From: Margaritispora aquatica
Lineage: Eukaryota > Ascomycota > Leotiomycetes > Helotiales > Discinellaceae
Direction of reading: 5' to 3'
DNA: 64,000 nt
Assembly (NCBI GenBank): GCA_007644065.1
Contig: VJWN01000006.1
Coordinates: 1,674,001 to 1,738,000 of the forward strand
The translations under genes and the position numbers were made by a program. The notes below the pieces were generated by a model. That model did not search any database. It saw only the letters and a list, made by a program, of their open reading frames with translations, and was not told the DNA's origin. Shown piece by piece: positions 1-9,616 of the stretch (the stretch's first letter is position 1; each line of letters starts with the position of its first letter).

Positions 1-312
1 TCCCAGACGAGCGTTGGTGAAGTTGTTACGATCCAAGATACTGGTGTGTGTCAGTTATGATGCACGAATATTTTCACGACTACAGTGTGGATTGGATGCT
101 CACTTCAATAGGAAGAGTATGATCAGCAAGGGCATCAGCCTGATATCGATCTTTCTAACCATCTTTTTCTTGAAGGCTGCTAGTTCCTCGGGACTGAGAT
201 GTTGAAGCGAGACAGGCAGGGTAGACGGAGCCACAATATTCTCCTTCAGATCATCGTGGATATTCTCAATCGTCGACTGGCTCGACTTTTCTTCGGGGTA
301 CGTAGTTGCCAT
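1..312 (-). CDS. MFS transporter, anion:cation symporter (Dal5-like) family, 5' part only
   Basis: This is the amino end of a major facilitator permease whose remainder lies beyond the left edge. Exon 1 runs 312-104 from the ATG. It encodes a hydrophilic cytosolic tail, then VRKIDIRLMPLLIILFLL, the start of membrane helix 1. A GTGAGC donor at 103 and a CAG acceptor at 43-41 give an intron of about 63 nt. Joining the exons restores NYLDRNNFTNARLG, the diagnostic motif after TM1 of allantoate/nicotinate/organic-anion permeases in the Dal5 (ACS) family. Transport substrate cannot be told from this fragment. It points away from the NRPS-like reductase gene downstream in the window and could export or import a compound linked to it, which is only inference. 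Family assignment is secure; completeness is limited by the window edge. Confidence 0.85.
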
Positions 313-1249
313 GATGAAGAGATGGAATAAATATCCCAAGTGGTTTTGACGTCTTGAATGTAGTACTCGAGCTCTTGTGAATGCAGTGAATCTTAGACGA
401 AGCGGAGGATGATGGCTCAAGAGTATAGACGTACTGCCGTCGATGCCATTATATATACATCAGCAATATCCAACTGCATCAACGAGCAGCCATGGTCAGG
501 AGAACGTGTTTCCGAGATGCGGGGAGGGCTCCAGGGCAAGCTGGGGGAGGACAGTCTGGAGAAAACCTGGAGAAGATCTGGAGCACCCCAACCTCGGAGG
601 TAGAAAGCTTGTTTTTGGAGTCAAGATTGGTTCAACGAGAAGATTCCGGAAGCATGATGCAGGAGCGCCTGTGCTTGCACAGGACGAGAGGGTGGTGGGT
701 GTCTCAGGCGAAGATGGGGTATTCGGAAATCAGCATCTCGTCTCGGAAACACAAACTGAGTTGTAAGGACGCTCGGAAATAGAACACTACCCCGAGAAAC
801 CAATAGAAGGGTTTATTGGGAGATGACACCAAGAGTATGTTTCCTGAGAACTCTCGTTTCCTATTCTCATCAACAAATTAATTTGTCATGGGTGAAACAA
901 ACCGAGTCAGGTTGCAAAATTGCTCTTGTAGACCCTGGGTCCTGTGGGTACAGTCTAGGTTTCATCTTATTCTTTAACTTTATATTTTGATATCTGCCTG
1001 AATGTAGGCTTTTCTTCCGATGTCTTCGAATTCAGCTGCTTGTGGTTAAGGTAACAACATGAGGTATGTAAGATTGCAATTGACGGCATGGCTTAAGCAC
1101 TCTTTTCTCAATTGCCTGGTGATCATTTTTCATTTTGTTTCGACCACAAATAGTTCAAGTAGGAAGTAAAACATAGCAATACTTTATGTTTAATGTTTTT
1201 TGTTCTTATTGCAAAAATGAATAGGCTTGATTGGGTGTGCTTCTAAAAT
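313..1249. other. Intergenic: MFS promoter side and 3' flank of the NRPS-like gene
   Basis: No convincing coding exon is visible. The left half is the upstream region of the MFS gene and carries repeated CTCGGAAA elements, annotated separately. The right half is AT-rich and contains the 3' flank of the reductase-kinase gene that ends at 1250. Confidence 0.6.
509..779. promoter_or_regulatory. Cluster of CTCGGAAA motifs upstream of the MFS gene
   Basis: The 8-mer CTCGGAAA occurs at 742-749 and 772-779, and in reverse complement (TTTCCGAG) at 509-516. A near copy, TTCGGAAA, lies at 722-729. All are 200-470 bp upstream of the MFS start codon. The same element recurs upstream of the neighbouring NRPS-like gene. 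CGG half-sites are typical of Zn2Cys6 regulators, so shared control is possible. No regulator gene is seen in the window. Confidence 0.35.
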
Positions 1250-4200
1250 TTATAAAGCAGTGATATCTCCAACTAATCTTAACACTTCCTCGAACACTTC
1301 GCCTTTCTCCCTGGTCCCATCCACCGGTATAACATCAGTCTCCTCTGTATCCGGCTCCTCCAAATTCCCCAATTGACTATCTACCATCTCCTTCACCATG
1401 AAATGCCCCTCCCTTTCCGCTGTCCTCTGCTTCAATACATCCTGCGTACCTTGCAACATCACAAACGTGGTTTCCAAAACTCGAGTTTGTCGTAATTGGT
1501 CCCGGTAGATTTTCTTCAGAGCAGAACATGTGATAATAATCTCGTCTCTCTTTTCTTTAACCATTTGAAGAAGTGCGGTGGCTTTGAGAGTCTCGAGCCA
1601 GAGCCACCGGTCTGAGTCTGAAAGCGGGGTGCTCATGGACATCTTGGCGATTGATTCTGCCGAGTGCAAATCATCACCCTCGATCCATGGGATATTCAGT
1701 TTTTTGGAGAGAGCGGTGGCAACCGTTGACTTTCCGGAGCCGCAGGGACCAGCAATTATGATGAGCCTTTTGGTTCGAAATGATGGTATCGAGGTCGTCC
1801 AAGATGTAGCCTTGAAATTCTGAACGAACTTGTTGACAAGATCCTGGTTGAGGACTGCCGCTTCTCGCAGTGATGGCGAGAGAAAGCATGCATATGAGGT
1901 ATCGTATGTGAGCCCCTTCCTTGGGAGGTCGTTGTCGTATTTGCTGGCGAAGAATTCGACGAGCTTGATGGGGGGGTTCGCAACTGGGTCTGGATTGGAG
2001 TTACGGAGAAGTGCGATCCATTCTCGTTGACTGGGTTCTGAGAACTCCAGTCCCGCTTTGTGAAGTGCTGGTAGGAGATCTCTCGTCCAGTGGAAACCAT
2101 GGTGGTTGACGACATTCAGAACGACGGATTCAGCTGGTGATAGCGATATGTCTAAGACCGTCGATGCGACCACATCAACTGGCAGCCATAATGGGGTTTC
2201 GTCCAATCTCGGGATCGCCCCTATTGTCAAACCAGCCTGCATCATCAATGGTATTGCTTCAGTTGAATTCCAAATTCCGTGAATAGTGTCAGCAACAACT
2301 TGTCCAACTCTGAGGACTCGGGTTTTGATCCCGTAGGACTTTGCAGTTTCCACACAGATGTTCTCCGTGACGAGTTTCGATTGAGCGTATCCCATATTTT
2401 GTGCGTAGTCCAGGCTTTCTGGAAGTGCTTCGGGAACAAAGCTTCCCTTGGTGGCAGCAACTGCACTGACCGATGAGCAGAAATTGAAGGTTGCTGGCTG
2501 TGGACGCTTGGCTTTCAAGCATAGTGTGATCAGATTATGGGCACCAGCAATACAGTCGGCTTCGAAGCTTCCGAGGGCCAGGTTAAAGTTGACAGCCCAG
2601 GCACAATGTATGAGTCCTGTGACCTCAGAAGCGATGGAATTGTAAACATCGGACTCGAGTCCAAGGTTTGACTGGCTGAAATCCGCTGAAATTGCAATCA
2701 CCTTCCTCCGAGCAGCAAGGGGCAAATGATGATACACTGCACGCTCGCGTAGTGATTGAACGACTCGGAGGTGTGCTTGGGTCAAGGATTTGGCGCGAAC
2801 GAGGCAGTACACCTTCTGTACGTCCGGTCGAACAATAAGCTGTGATACAATATGAGCCCCGAGAGAGCCCGTAGCACCTGTCACTACCTGTAGTATGGGT
2901 TAGAAACAGAGAATCACCATATTCGGGTAATGTAACTAACCAAGTATTGTCCTTCTTTATCGTTCTCTACAGGTGAGTGCGGTTCGAATGTTGAATACTT
3001 TGAAATGAGCTCTCTCATCAGGGATGTGGTAGAAACAGCTGTTGAGACTCCACCAGTGCGCAGCCGGTATAGCTCCCGGGACAAGAGTTTGATGGATGGG
3101 AAGTCGAAGACAATATTGGAGGCTAATTTCTTTCCATCTGTTTGAATGTCCTTGCTGCAGACACTACGGAGGCGTATGGCTTGCAGTGAGTCAATCCCAA
3201 CTGAGAAGAAATCTGTATCATCTCCCAAAATGTCTGAGGTTGAGGATGACACAATCTTTCCCAGCTCTGCTCGAAGGTACACCCGTAATTCAGCTTCAGA
3301 AAGGCAAAGCTCCCCGGAAGATACCTCTGCATTCTCATACACGTCTTCAATTTCCCTTTCAAAATCGCGATAAAATGCTGCTCGAATAACGGTTCCCTTG
3401 TCTGTTCGCGGATATTCGGTGCCTGTTGGAAGAATTTTCACCATTTCCAGGCTCACTTGAGCGTAAGCTGGCACCAACTCGTTGGCTTTTACCAGGACCG
3501 GAAGCAGCAATTCCTGGATCTCGTGGGCGGAAAGGCCTTTTGTAATTACAGAGGGGATAATCATTACACCAACTCGTGATTTGCCGCTTCCAAACATGAC
3601 TGCCTCGGTGATGAGATTGCTGTCTCTGACTGATTGTTCAAAGGCGATTGGGGTTACTTTCTCTCCATTTATGAGTACAATCGTATCATCTAATCGTGCG
3701 ACATATTTCCAGGCATCAGGGATCGTCGAGTGTGGACTGAATAGATCTTTGGTAGCGTAGGAGCCATCTGGTCGGTTTGATGCAACTTTTGAAGGCAGTC
3801 CTTCAAGGGCAACAAGTTCGAAAATACCAGGACCCCTTTCTTCGAATTTGATGAATGATTTGAAGGCTAGAGGAACGCGGACGTAGTCCCAAGCTTTGTC
3901 GCCAGATCCTCTTACCGAGGTCATGAGCTGACCAGTTTCGGTGCTGTTATGAATGAGTTATTATGTATCAATAGATGCGAATAGATAAACTTACGTTCCG
4001 TAATGGCTGATCAGATTGACCCCATTCTCAACCAAGCGATCTCCTAAAGCATCTGGACACGCAGAACCTCCAAACATAACCACTTTCAGCTTAGTTAAAG
4101 CGAGAATTCCTTCTCGCGATTCGCCAAGAAGTTTGAGTGCATACGGAACGCCGTAAAGAACCTGGAAATCGTACCGTTGCATGATATTGAGCAGGTGATT

Positions 4201-5049
4201 CTGGGTAAGTGGTAACGTCGCATTGTAAAGGTAGATTTGTCTTTTTGATTGAATTGCCCGGAACACGCTACTAATGCCGTGAGCATGATAAAGTGGAAGG
4301 GTGATGAAGCCCTTCAGATTCAGGTTCGAGGCGTAGTTGGTGAGGGCAGCCCGATGAGTTTGATAAATCGGTTTTGGCAGCCCAGTCGATCCACTTGAGT
4401 GAATAATCCACGAGAACTTTTTTGACTCGATTTCAGCATCGAGGTGCTGATCAAATCGCGTTTGATGATTGTCATTTGTAATTGGACTGTCATATGTCTC
4501 TTTGTTTTCGATTTCATGGACTTGGATTAAAGGGAAGTCCTTTCTCACCTCGTCCAGAACTGAGTGGAAAGATTTATGGATGAGAATATGTTCTGCACCT
4601 GTAGCTTGAAGCAATGAAGTGTATGCTGCAGGCGATATACGCGTCGACAGGAACAAAACCGTATGTCCCAATTTGGTTAACGCAAGAATACTGATGAAGT
4701 ATTCGAAATTCGAGGGCCCCAAGAGTCCGACTACTCTCTCCGGATCCGAGGAAGAGAGTCTCTGTGGAATTATCGATTTATATCTTTGAGCTAAACGTGA
4801 TGCATATATGTCCAATTGGCGGTATGTGTAATCGACATAGTCCGTTCCAGCAGTAGGGTATGAAAAGATGACCTCGTCCCCAGTCTCTTCTGACCTTTGG
4901 CGAATCAGCTCATCTATCGTCAAAGGGGTTCTCAGCTGCACTGCATGAGTCTCAGCGCTGATAAATGCCTTTCGGCTTTTGAACTCGCCCTTCCGTGACA
5001 GTGTGGTGTCGGTGAAGGACGGATGTAGAACAACAGCTGAAGGTGCCAT
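1250..5049 (-). CDS. NRPS-like carboxylate reductase (A-T-R) fused to a gluconokinase domain
   Basis: Three exons, 5049-3995, 3943-2941 and 2887-1250, join in frame to 1231 residues. The adenylation domain (about 30-530) has SSGSTGLPKP and, across intron 1, the core YGTTETG. A thiolation domain follows with the phosphopantetheine serine in VGIDSLQA (Ser604). The thioester reductase starts at about 687 with VVTGATGSLGAHI and carries the short-chain dehydrogenase pair in GYAQSK. This architecture activates a carboxylic acid, loads it on the carrier and releases an aldehyde or alcohol with NADPH. Unusually, the same open frame continues into about 172 residues (1060-1231) with Walker A GPCGSGKS, then IEGDDLH, CSALKK and GHFM, the signature of GntK-type gluconokinase. 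No stop or splice signal separates the two parts, so I read it as a true fusion. The substrate is unknown. Start chosen at ATG 5049. Confidence 0.9.
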
Positions 5050-6767
5050 GGTGAGAGTATTAGGCGATCAGTCAGAGGGAATGAGATTGAGTCAACTAGA
5101 GTAGCACTCTCTAAAGAGAATTGGCGATATATAAAGTCAAGATAGAACGTTAAGTCATGTTACGTACTCTAGGCGCAGAAGTGCCCAGCAGTCGGATATG
5201 GAACATTGAAAGTGGTTCTGCGGGAGAAAAAGCGGAAGTATTTTCCTTGTAATGAAATCGGTTTGCGACTCTCTCTCAGATGTTGTGGAATCTGGGGAAG
5301 AGGCGGGTCGTGGGGCATTTCCGAGAAAGGTTCTCCAGACTCCGGAAACGCAGCGCGGAATCACCAACACTTCACTCGGAAAATCAAACAATATCACCAT
5401 TTTCTCTGATAGAAGGGAGGCCACAATCTGTTAAGATGTTCGATAAATAGCCAAATCAGACAAATTGGCAAGCACGACTAACTTAGGCTGAAATATGAGT
5501 ATACTTCCAATTGACAGAATATATTATACTTGGATTTTGGTCGTTTTCACCCAGGAGCTTGTATATATAGAGCTGGAATTATTGATGCGCGGGCACGCAT
5601 TCTGAAGAAGAGATGGTAGGTTTGCTGTATATATGCAGCATCGATTGAAGCTGTCAAAGGCCCACTCGAGCATTCGTTGCTTTGCTTTGCTTCTTGACTC
5701 AATGAAGCGCTCCAGCTCGGAAGACCGATTGTTCCTTCAAGCAATTCGACTGGTAAGCAAGAAAGCAAAAAAAGAAAAAAAAAGAAAAAAAAAGACAAAC
5801 AGAAATGAGCGCAGAGACGAAAATAATGTTCAAGCTACTCGCGCGAGCGCGCATGTTTGTTGGGAAGAAGCCATTCTAAAGTACTATTCAATTTTAATTT
5901 TCAATTTCAATTTCAATTTCAATTTCACTCATCTGCAATCCATCTCGGCATAGTTGCATCGTCGCACTGTTTGAACGAACCATAAGGTAAGGTACCCCGT
6001 AAGGTAAGGTAGTTTGCCTTTGCGACAGCCCCATCATATCGATGTTGTCTCTCTTTCTCCCATTACGATCATGTACCTTATGATGCTGTGGCTGTCCAGT
6101 CGCTGGTTGGTGGCTGGTGGGGGTGGCGACAACCTGTGGTCGTTCAAACACAATCCAACACAATAAACAGACCGCCTTCTTCTCGAATCCGCGCGCGCGC
6201 GCAGAATTCGTCTTCAGCGCAACATTACGAGTATCTTCTTATATCTTCTTATATCGCCGCTCACAATGGGTTTCTCCTTTACCTCTTCTGCTGTTTCTAC
6301 CAACAATCGGTCAGTATCAACCTGGCTATCACTATCCTCATCCTCTTTGAAAGCGCTCAAATCGATCCAGCAATTCGCTTCCTATTGCTTCAAGGACCGT
6401 CTGCACCTCCAGAGTTTGATTCAACGCAGTCGTTGGTCTGCTCCTGGTCTCGCCGCACCTTGACTCTGTTTCGTAGTGACTGCTACGAATCTTTGTGATT
6501 AATGTGAGGACTCTCTGTTCCTACCATCTTCCAAATAATGGTCTAGATCTGGTAGCTAACTTTGATCGATGGCATAGTCTTGCACGACTTTTTTGTACAG
6601 CCCTACACATTTACTGGTGGCTTTACATTTCAATTCAATACAAACTCTGCGAGGATTTCATGCCATCCGTCCAGTCTGGCGTGTGGAGCTTGGTGGGACG
6701 GACCTCCTCCTCACCTCGATTACATCCCTACCTCTTTGATAATTGGGTCGAAGCCAAGCAGTCAAGG
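5050..6767. other. Divergent intergenic region with simple repeats
   Basis: This lies between the NRPS-like gene (leftward) and the zinc-finger-like gene (rightward) and so holds both promoters. I see no exon with family support. It contains an A-rich tract near 5767-5795, a TTTCAA repeat at about 5897-5927, a doubled GTAAGGTAAGGTA block near 5982-6012 and a short CG-alternating run near 6189-6200. Confidence 0.55.
5318..5382. promoter_or_regulatory. CTCGGAAA motifs upstream of the NRPS-like gene
   Basis: TTTCCGAG at 5318-5325 and CTCGGAAA at 5375-5382 match the elements upstream of the MFS gene. CTCCGGAAAC begins at 5340 between them. They sit about 270-330 bp upstream of the reductase start codon. 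Confidence 0.35.
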
Positions 6768-8405
6768 ATGCCGTCCCCCAATCTCAGTATAGATGTGGAA
6801 ATGGGCCTCGATATGGATGGCGTCTATATATCGAATGATGCCGAGTTCAAACTCCGGCTGGGGATACCCGATGGGAAGTACGACTTAGATCTAATCTTCC
6901 CTTCGGCGTCTGGGAAGCTACCCTCCTTCAAGGTTAGCGCAATTCACCTTACCCTACCCTGTTTGAGAATGTAAGAATGTAAGATCTAACCTGCTGTTGT
7001 GTTTGCCAGAGTAGCGAAGGTTACTCGATAGCGGCTGCCCTCGGTAGTTGTCCCTCGCTTTCGATCGACGATGGCTTGGATTCGAGTTCGACGATTAGCT
7101 GGGGATTAATTTCCCGTCCCTCAACCTTTCCAATTGATACGCTGCTCCCTTCAGAAAAGATGGGCTCAAGACAGAGACAAAATATACATGAGGTAAATCC
7201 CTCGCATGTCGTTCCCATTATCATAGAATGTGTGGCTAGTCCAGACGCATTCGACACCGATTTCAGCGGTTCCAGGGAAGAGGACGAGGACGGGGACGGG
7301 GACGAGGATGAGGATGAGGATGAGGATGAGGATGAGGATGAGGATGAGGACGAGGATGAGGACGAGGACGACACGGACAATGGGTCTGAACAATCGGACA
7401 GTATCCGTGACCTCATCCTAGCAGCCTTTCGGGGAGAGCCAGAAATTCCTCCGGATGTTCGAAGGATCCTACATCATGAGTCTCCAACCTTCAGTACACC
7501 TGCACTTGGAACAGAGGGGTCATTTGCGACTCAAGCTTCTCAGAAACATGCCACCCCCTCGAAAAAGCCTTCGAAGCGTCGTCGATCACCACAAGATAAT
7601 GATGATGGCCTCGGAGACAAAGCGCCATCAAAAGCTAGGGTGAGAATTGCTTGTAACAAGGCCAAGCCACTTGCGCGACTCGGATACTCTTGTGTATTCC
7701 ATAAAATGTTCCCCCATATATACTGTACTCGCACATCTATAGGTGGTGCAGGCAAGTTTTATGAATCATGCTCTGGAACGGGATGGACCGAGATAAGAAA
7801 TCTCATGTAAGTGTATAATGCATTCTAATCAAGAAATATGGCTAAATTCTCAAAGCAAACATTACGCAGAAAAGCATGGTCGTCCTCAATGTCTGGTTTG
7901 CTTGGAGATATTTCCCAATACACAAGCACTTACAAGACACCAACGCGAAATTATGTGTCTTCAGAGCTGGAACCGATCCACTGAAGAGCCGATAGATCCT
8001 GCTGTGATGGAGAGAATTAATGCAGCTTACTCAAGTGCAAAAGCCGAGGCTCCATGGACGAAAGAAGAGATTCGGTGGTTCAAAATCTGCTTCATTTTGT
8101 TCCCGCTTTCGGAGCCACCAAAGTCTCCATGTGAGTCCATTGCCCCTCCGGTCTCTTGCATGGATCCATTCCCGTTTTGCAGCCCAACTTTGCAACGGAT
8201 GCCGTTGGACTCGAGTGCGCTAATTCTTCCCAGACATTGGCCAAGAAGGAGAAATACGCCACATACGTGCGACAATTGACAGTTTGGAAAACAGAATTCA
8301 GGCTAATGGCCTACATAGCCCTTCCTCGATGAATTTGAGGTCGATAATAGACGATTTGCAAACCATCAGTCGGAGGCTTGGCCCTGCTCTCGAGGATGCC
8401 GAACT

Positions 8406-8468
<63 letters not shown>

Positions 8469-8598
8469 ACAAAACTCTAATCATCAAATCTCTGACACTA
8501 ATGTGAACATTGACACTGCACTCGATGATCCCGCTGCCCAGCTGTGGAATGATCAGACTCCGCTAGATTGGATAGGTGATGAACTGTATTATGGGTAA
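6768..8598 (+). CDS. C2H2-like fungal nuclear protein with Asp/Glu and Gln repeats
   Basis: Exons read as 6768-6932, 7010-7806, 7856-8130 and 8234-8598. A further small intron near 7693-7750 is possible, because the family pattern is better matched if TACTCTT joins a downstream exon there. The amino half is acidic and low complexity, with a long Asp/Glu run from GAGGAT repeats (about 7280-7375), followed by the basic patch KKPSKRRR, a probable nuclear signal. After it come spaced cysteines and histidines, SCSGTGW..IKHYAEKHGRPQC..C..F....LTRHQ. This is the degenerate zinc-finger layout common in fungal proteins of the GPGW..VHRVKEHLYRRH type. A conserved WTKEEIRWFKICFILFP segment precedes intron 3, and a 22-codon CAG/CAA tract follows. 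It is probably a nuclear regulatory protein, but no target can be named. The start ATG is the least certain point, since the frame is open further upstream. Confidence 0.7.
7280..7375 (+). repeat. GAGGAT/GACGAG coding repeat (acidic tract)
   Basis: Near-perfect hexanucleotide repetition encodes alternating Asp and Glu within the zinc-finger-like gene. Such tracts are length-variable and can hold purity by slippage. Confidence 0.9.
8407..8472 (+). repeat. CAG/CAA trinucleotide repeat encoding 22 glutamines
   Basis: Strictly alternating CAG CAA codons up to the final codons, inside the last exon of the zinc-finger-like gene. The polyglutamine tract is typical of fungal transcription-associated proteins. 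Confidence 0.95.
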
Positions 8599-8889
8599 TG
8601 TGCATGTTTAACAGTGTATCAAATGTGAGTTAGCGCAAAGGAGGGTGGTTAAAAATAGATATGCCGATGATATATTATGTACAAGACAGAGCAGATCGCA
8701 AATTGAGCAGTACAGTGACAGTAGTTTTGACGCACCAAAGTTTCTTGCTAAGCCTTCTCGATTGTTGTATGGCTGTCATTTTGTGTACTGATTATTGATG
8801 ACGGACGATATGTGTACTTGGAGCAATGTTGATATTCTACGTCGTGTGAGCTGAAAAGAAATAGAGTAAGCGGCACGAACACACGTACA

Positions 8890-8896
<7 letters not shown>

Positions 8897-8937
<41 letters not shown>
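8897..8937. repeat. (AC)n microsatellite, about 20 units
   Basis: Uninterrupted AC dinucleotide run, preceded by shorter interrupted AC stretches from about 8880. Confidence 0.95.
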
Positions 8938-8938
<1 letters not shown>

Positions 8939-9106
8939 GAGCAAACACGAAGGTTCGAACTCATAAACAAAAGTCTCCTTTCCATCATCCTTTCCATCAG
9001 TTCATACTATTCATTAATACAAACTATCTATCTATCTACCTAGCTCCCCAAGCTACCCACAGCTCTCTCACCGCACAGCGAACCTATTCAGTCCCGGGAT
9101 ATCAAT

Positions 9107-9140
9107 ACCAAACCAAACCAAACCAAACCAAACCAAACCA
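9107..9140. repeat. (ACCAA)n pentanucleotide repeat
   Basis: About seven tandem copies of ACCAA, non-coding on both strands. Confidence 0.93.
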
Positions 9141-9616
9141 GTCCTCTCCTATCTCTCCAAAACCTCATACGCGCTTTCCTTCCCATCCCTATTCCATTCC
9201 CCTGTCGTCCTCCCCCACCTCCTCTCCGCTCTCCGCGAGAAATATATTTACAAACACGGAACAAAAGCTTCCCTCTTATTGTCACACGTTGGGCCGCCTC
9301 CCCGCCTAGCCAACTAATGCCCGTCGTTCCCCTCACTCATACTGCTCTGGCCTCCGAAAATACCCCAGCATCGAAAAAAAAAAAAATTCCAACGCAATCT
9401 GTGCGTCTAAACCAGTAAAAACCGAACAAACCCAAAATCAGAGCATACCAAATAATTCGCCTAGCTCCATCCAAAAAACAATCCCTCGCTCATTCGCTCA
9501 TTGAATCGCTGCAATCCCAAGGAAAAATAAACTCCGACTCCAATCCATTTCCCCAAAGATCATTTTGACCACCCAAGCACTCAGATGCCCATCTCCGAAC
9601 CACCACCCCATGTAAT

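Larger units (their letters stand above)
8599..9616. other. Intergenic, convergent 3' flanks with microsatellites
   Basis: Lies between the 3' ends of the zinc-finger-like gene and the phosphate transporter gene. It holds an AC repeat, an ACCAA repeat and an A-tract near 9375. No exon found. Confidence 0.7.

Noticed and set aside
5633..5953. 106-residue open frame on the plus strand
   Set aside because: Consists of A-rich and TTTCAA repeat translation; no domain, no start context, inside promoter space.
7166..7416. Minus-strand Ser- or Leu/Ile-rich frames opposite the acidic repeat
   Set aside because: They are the antisense translation of the GAGGAT repeat.
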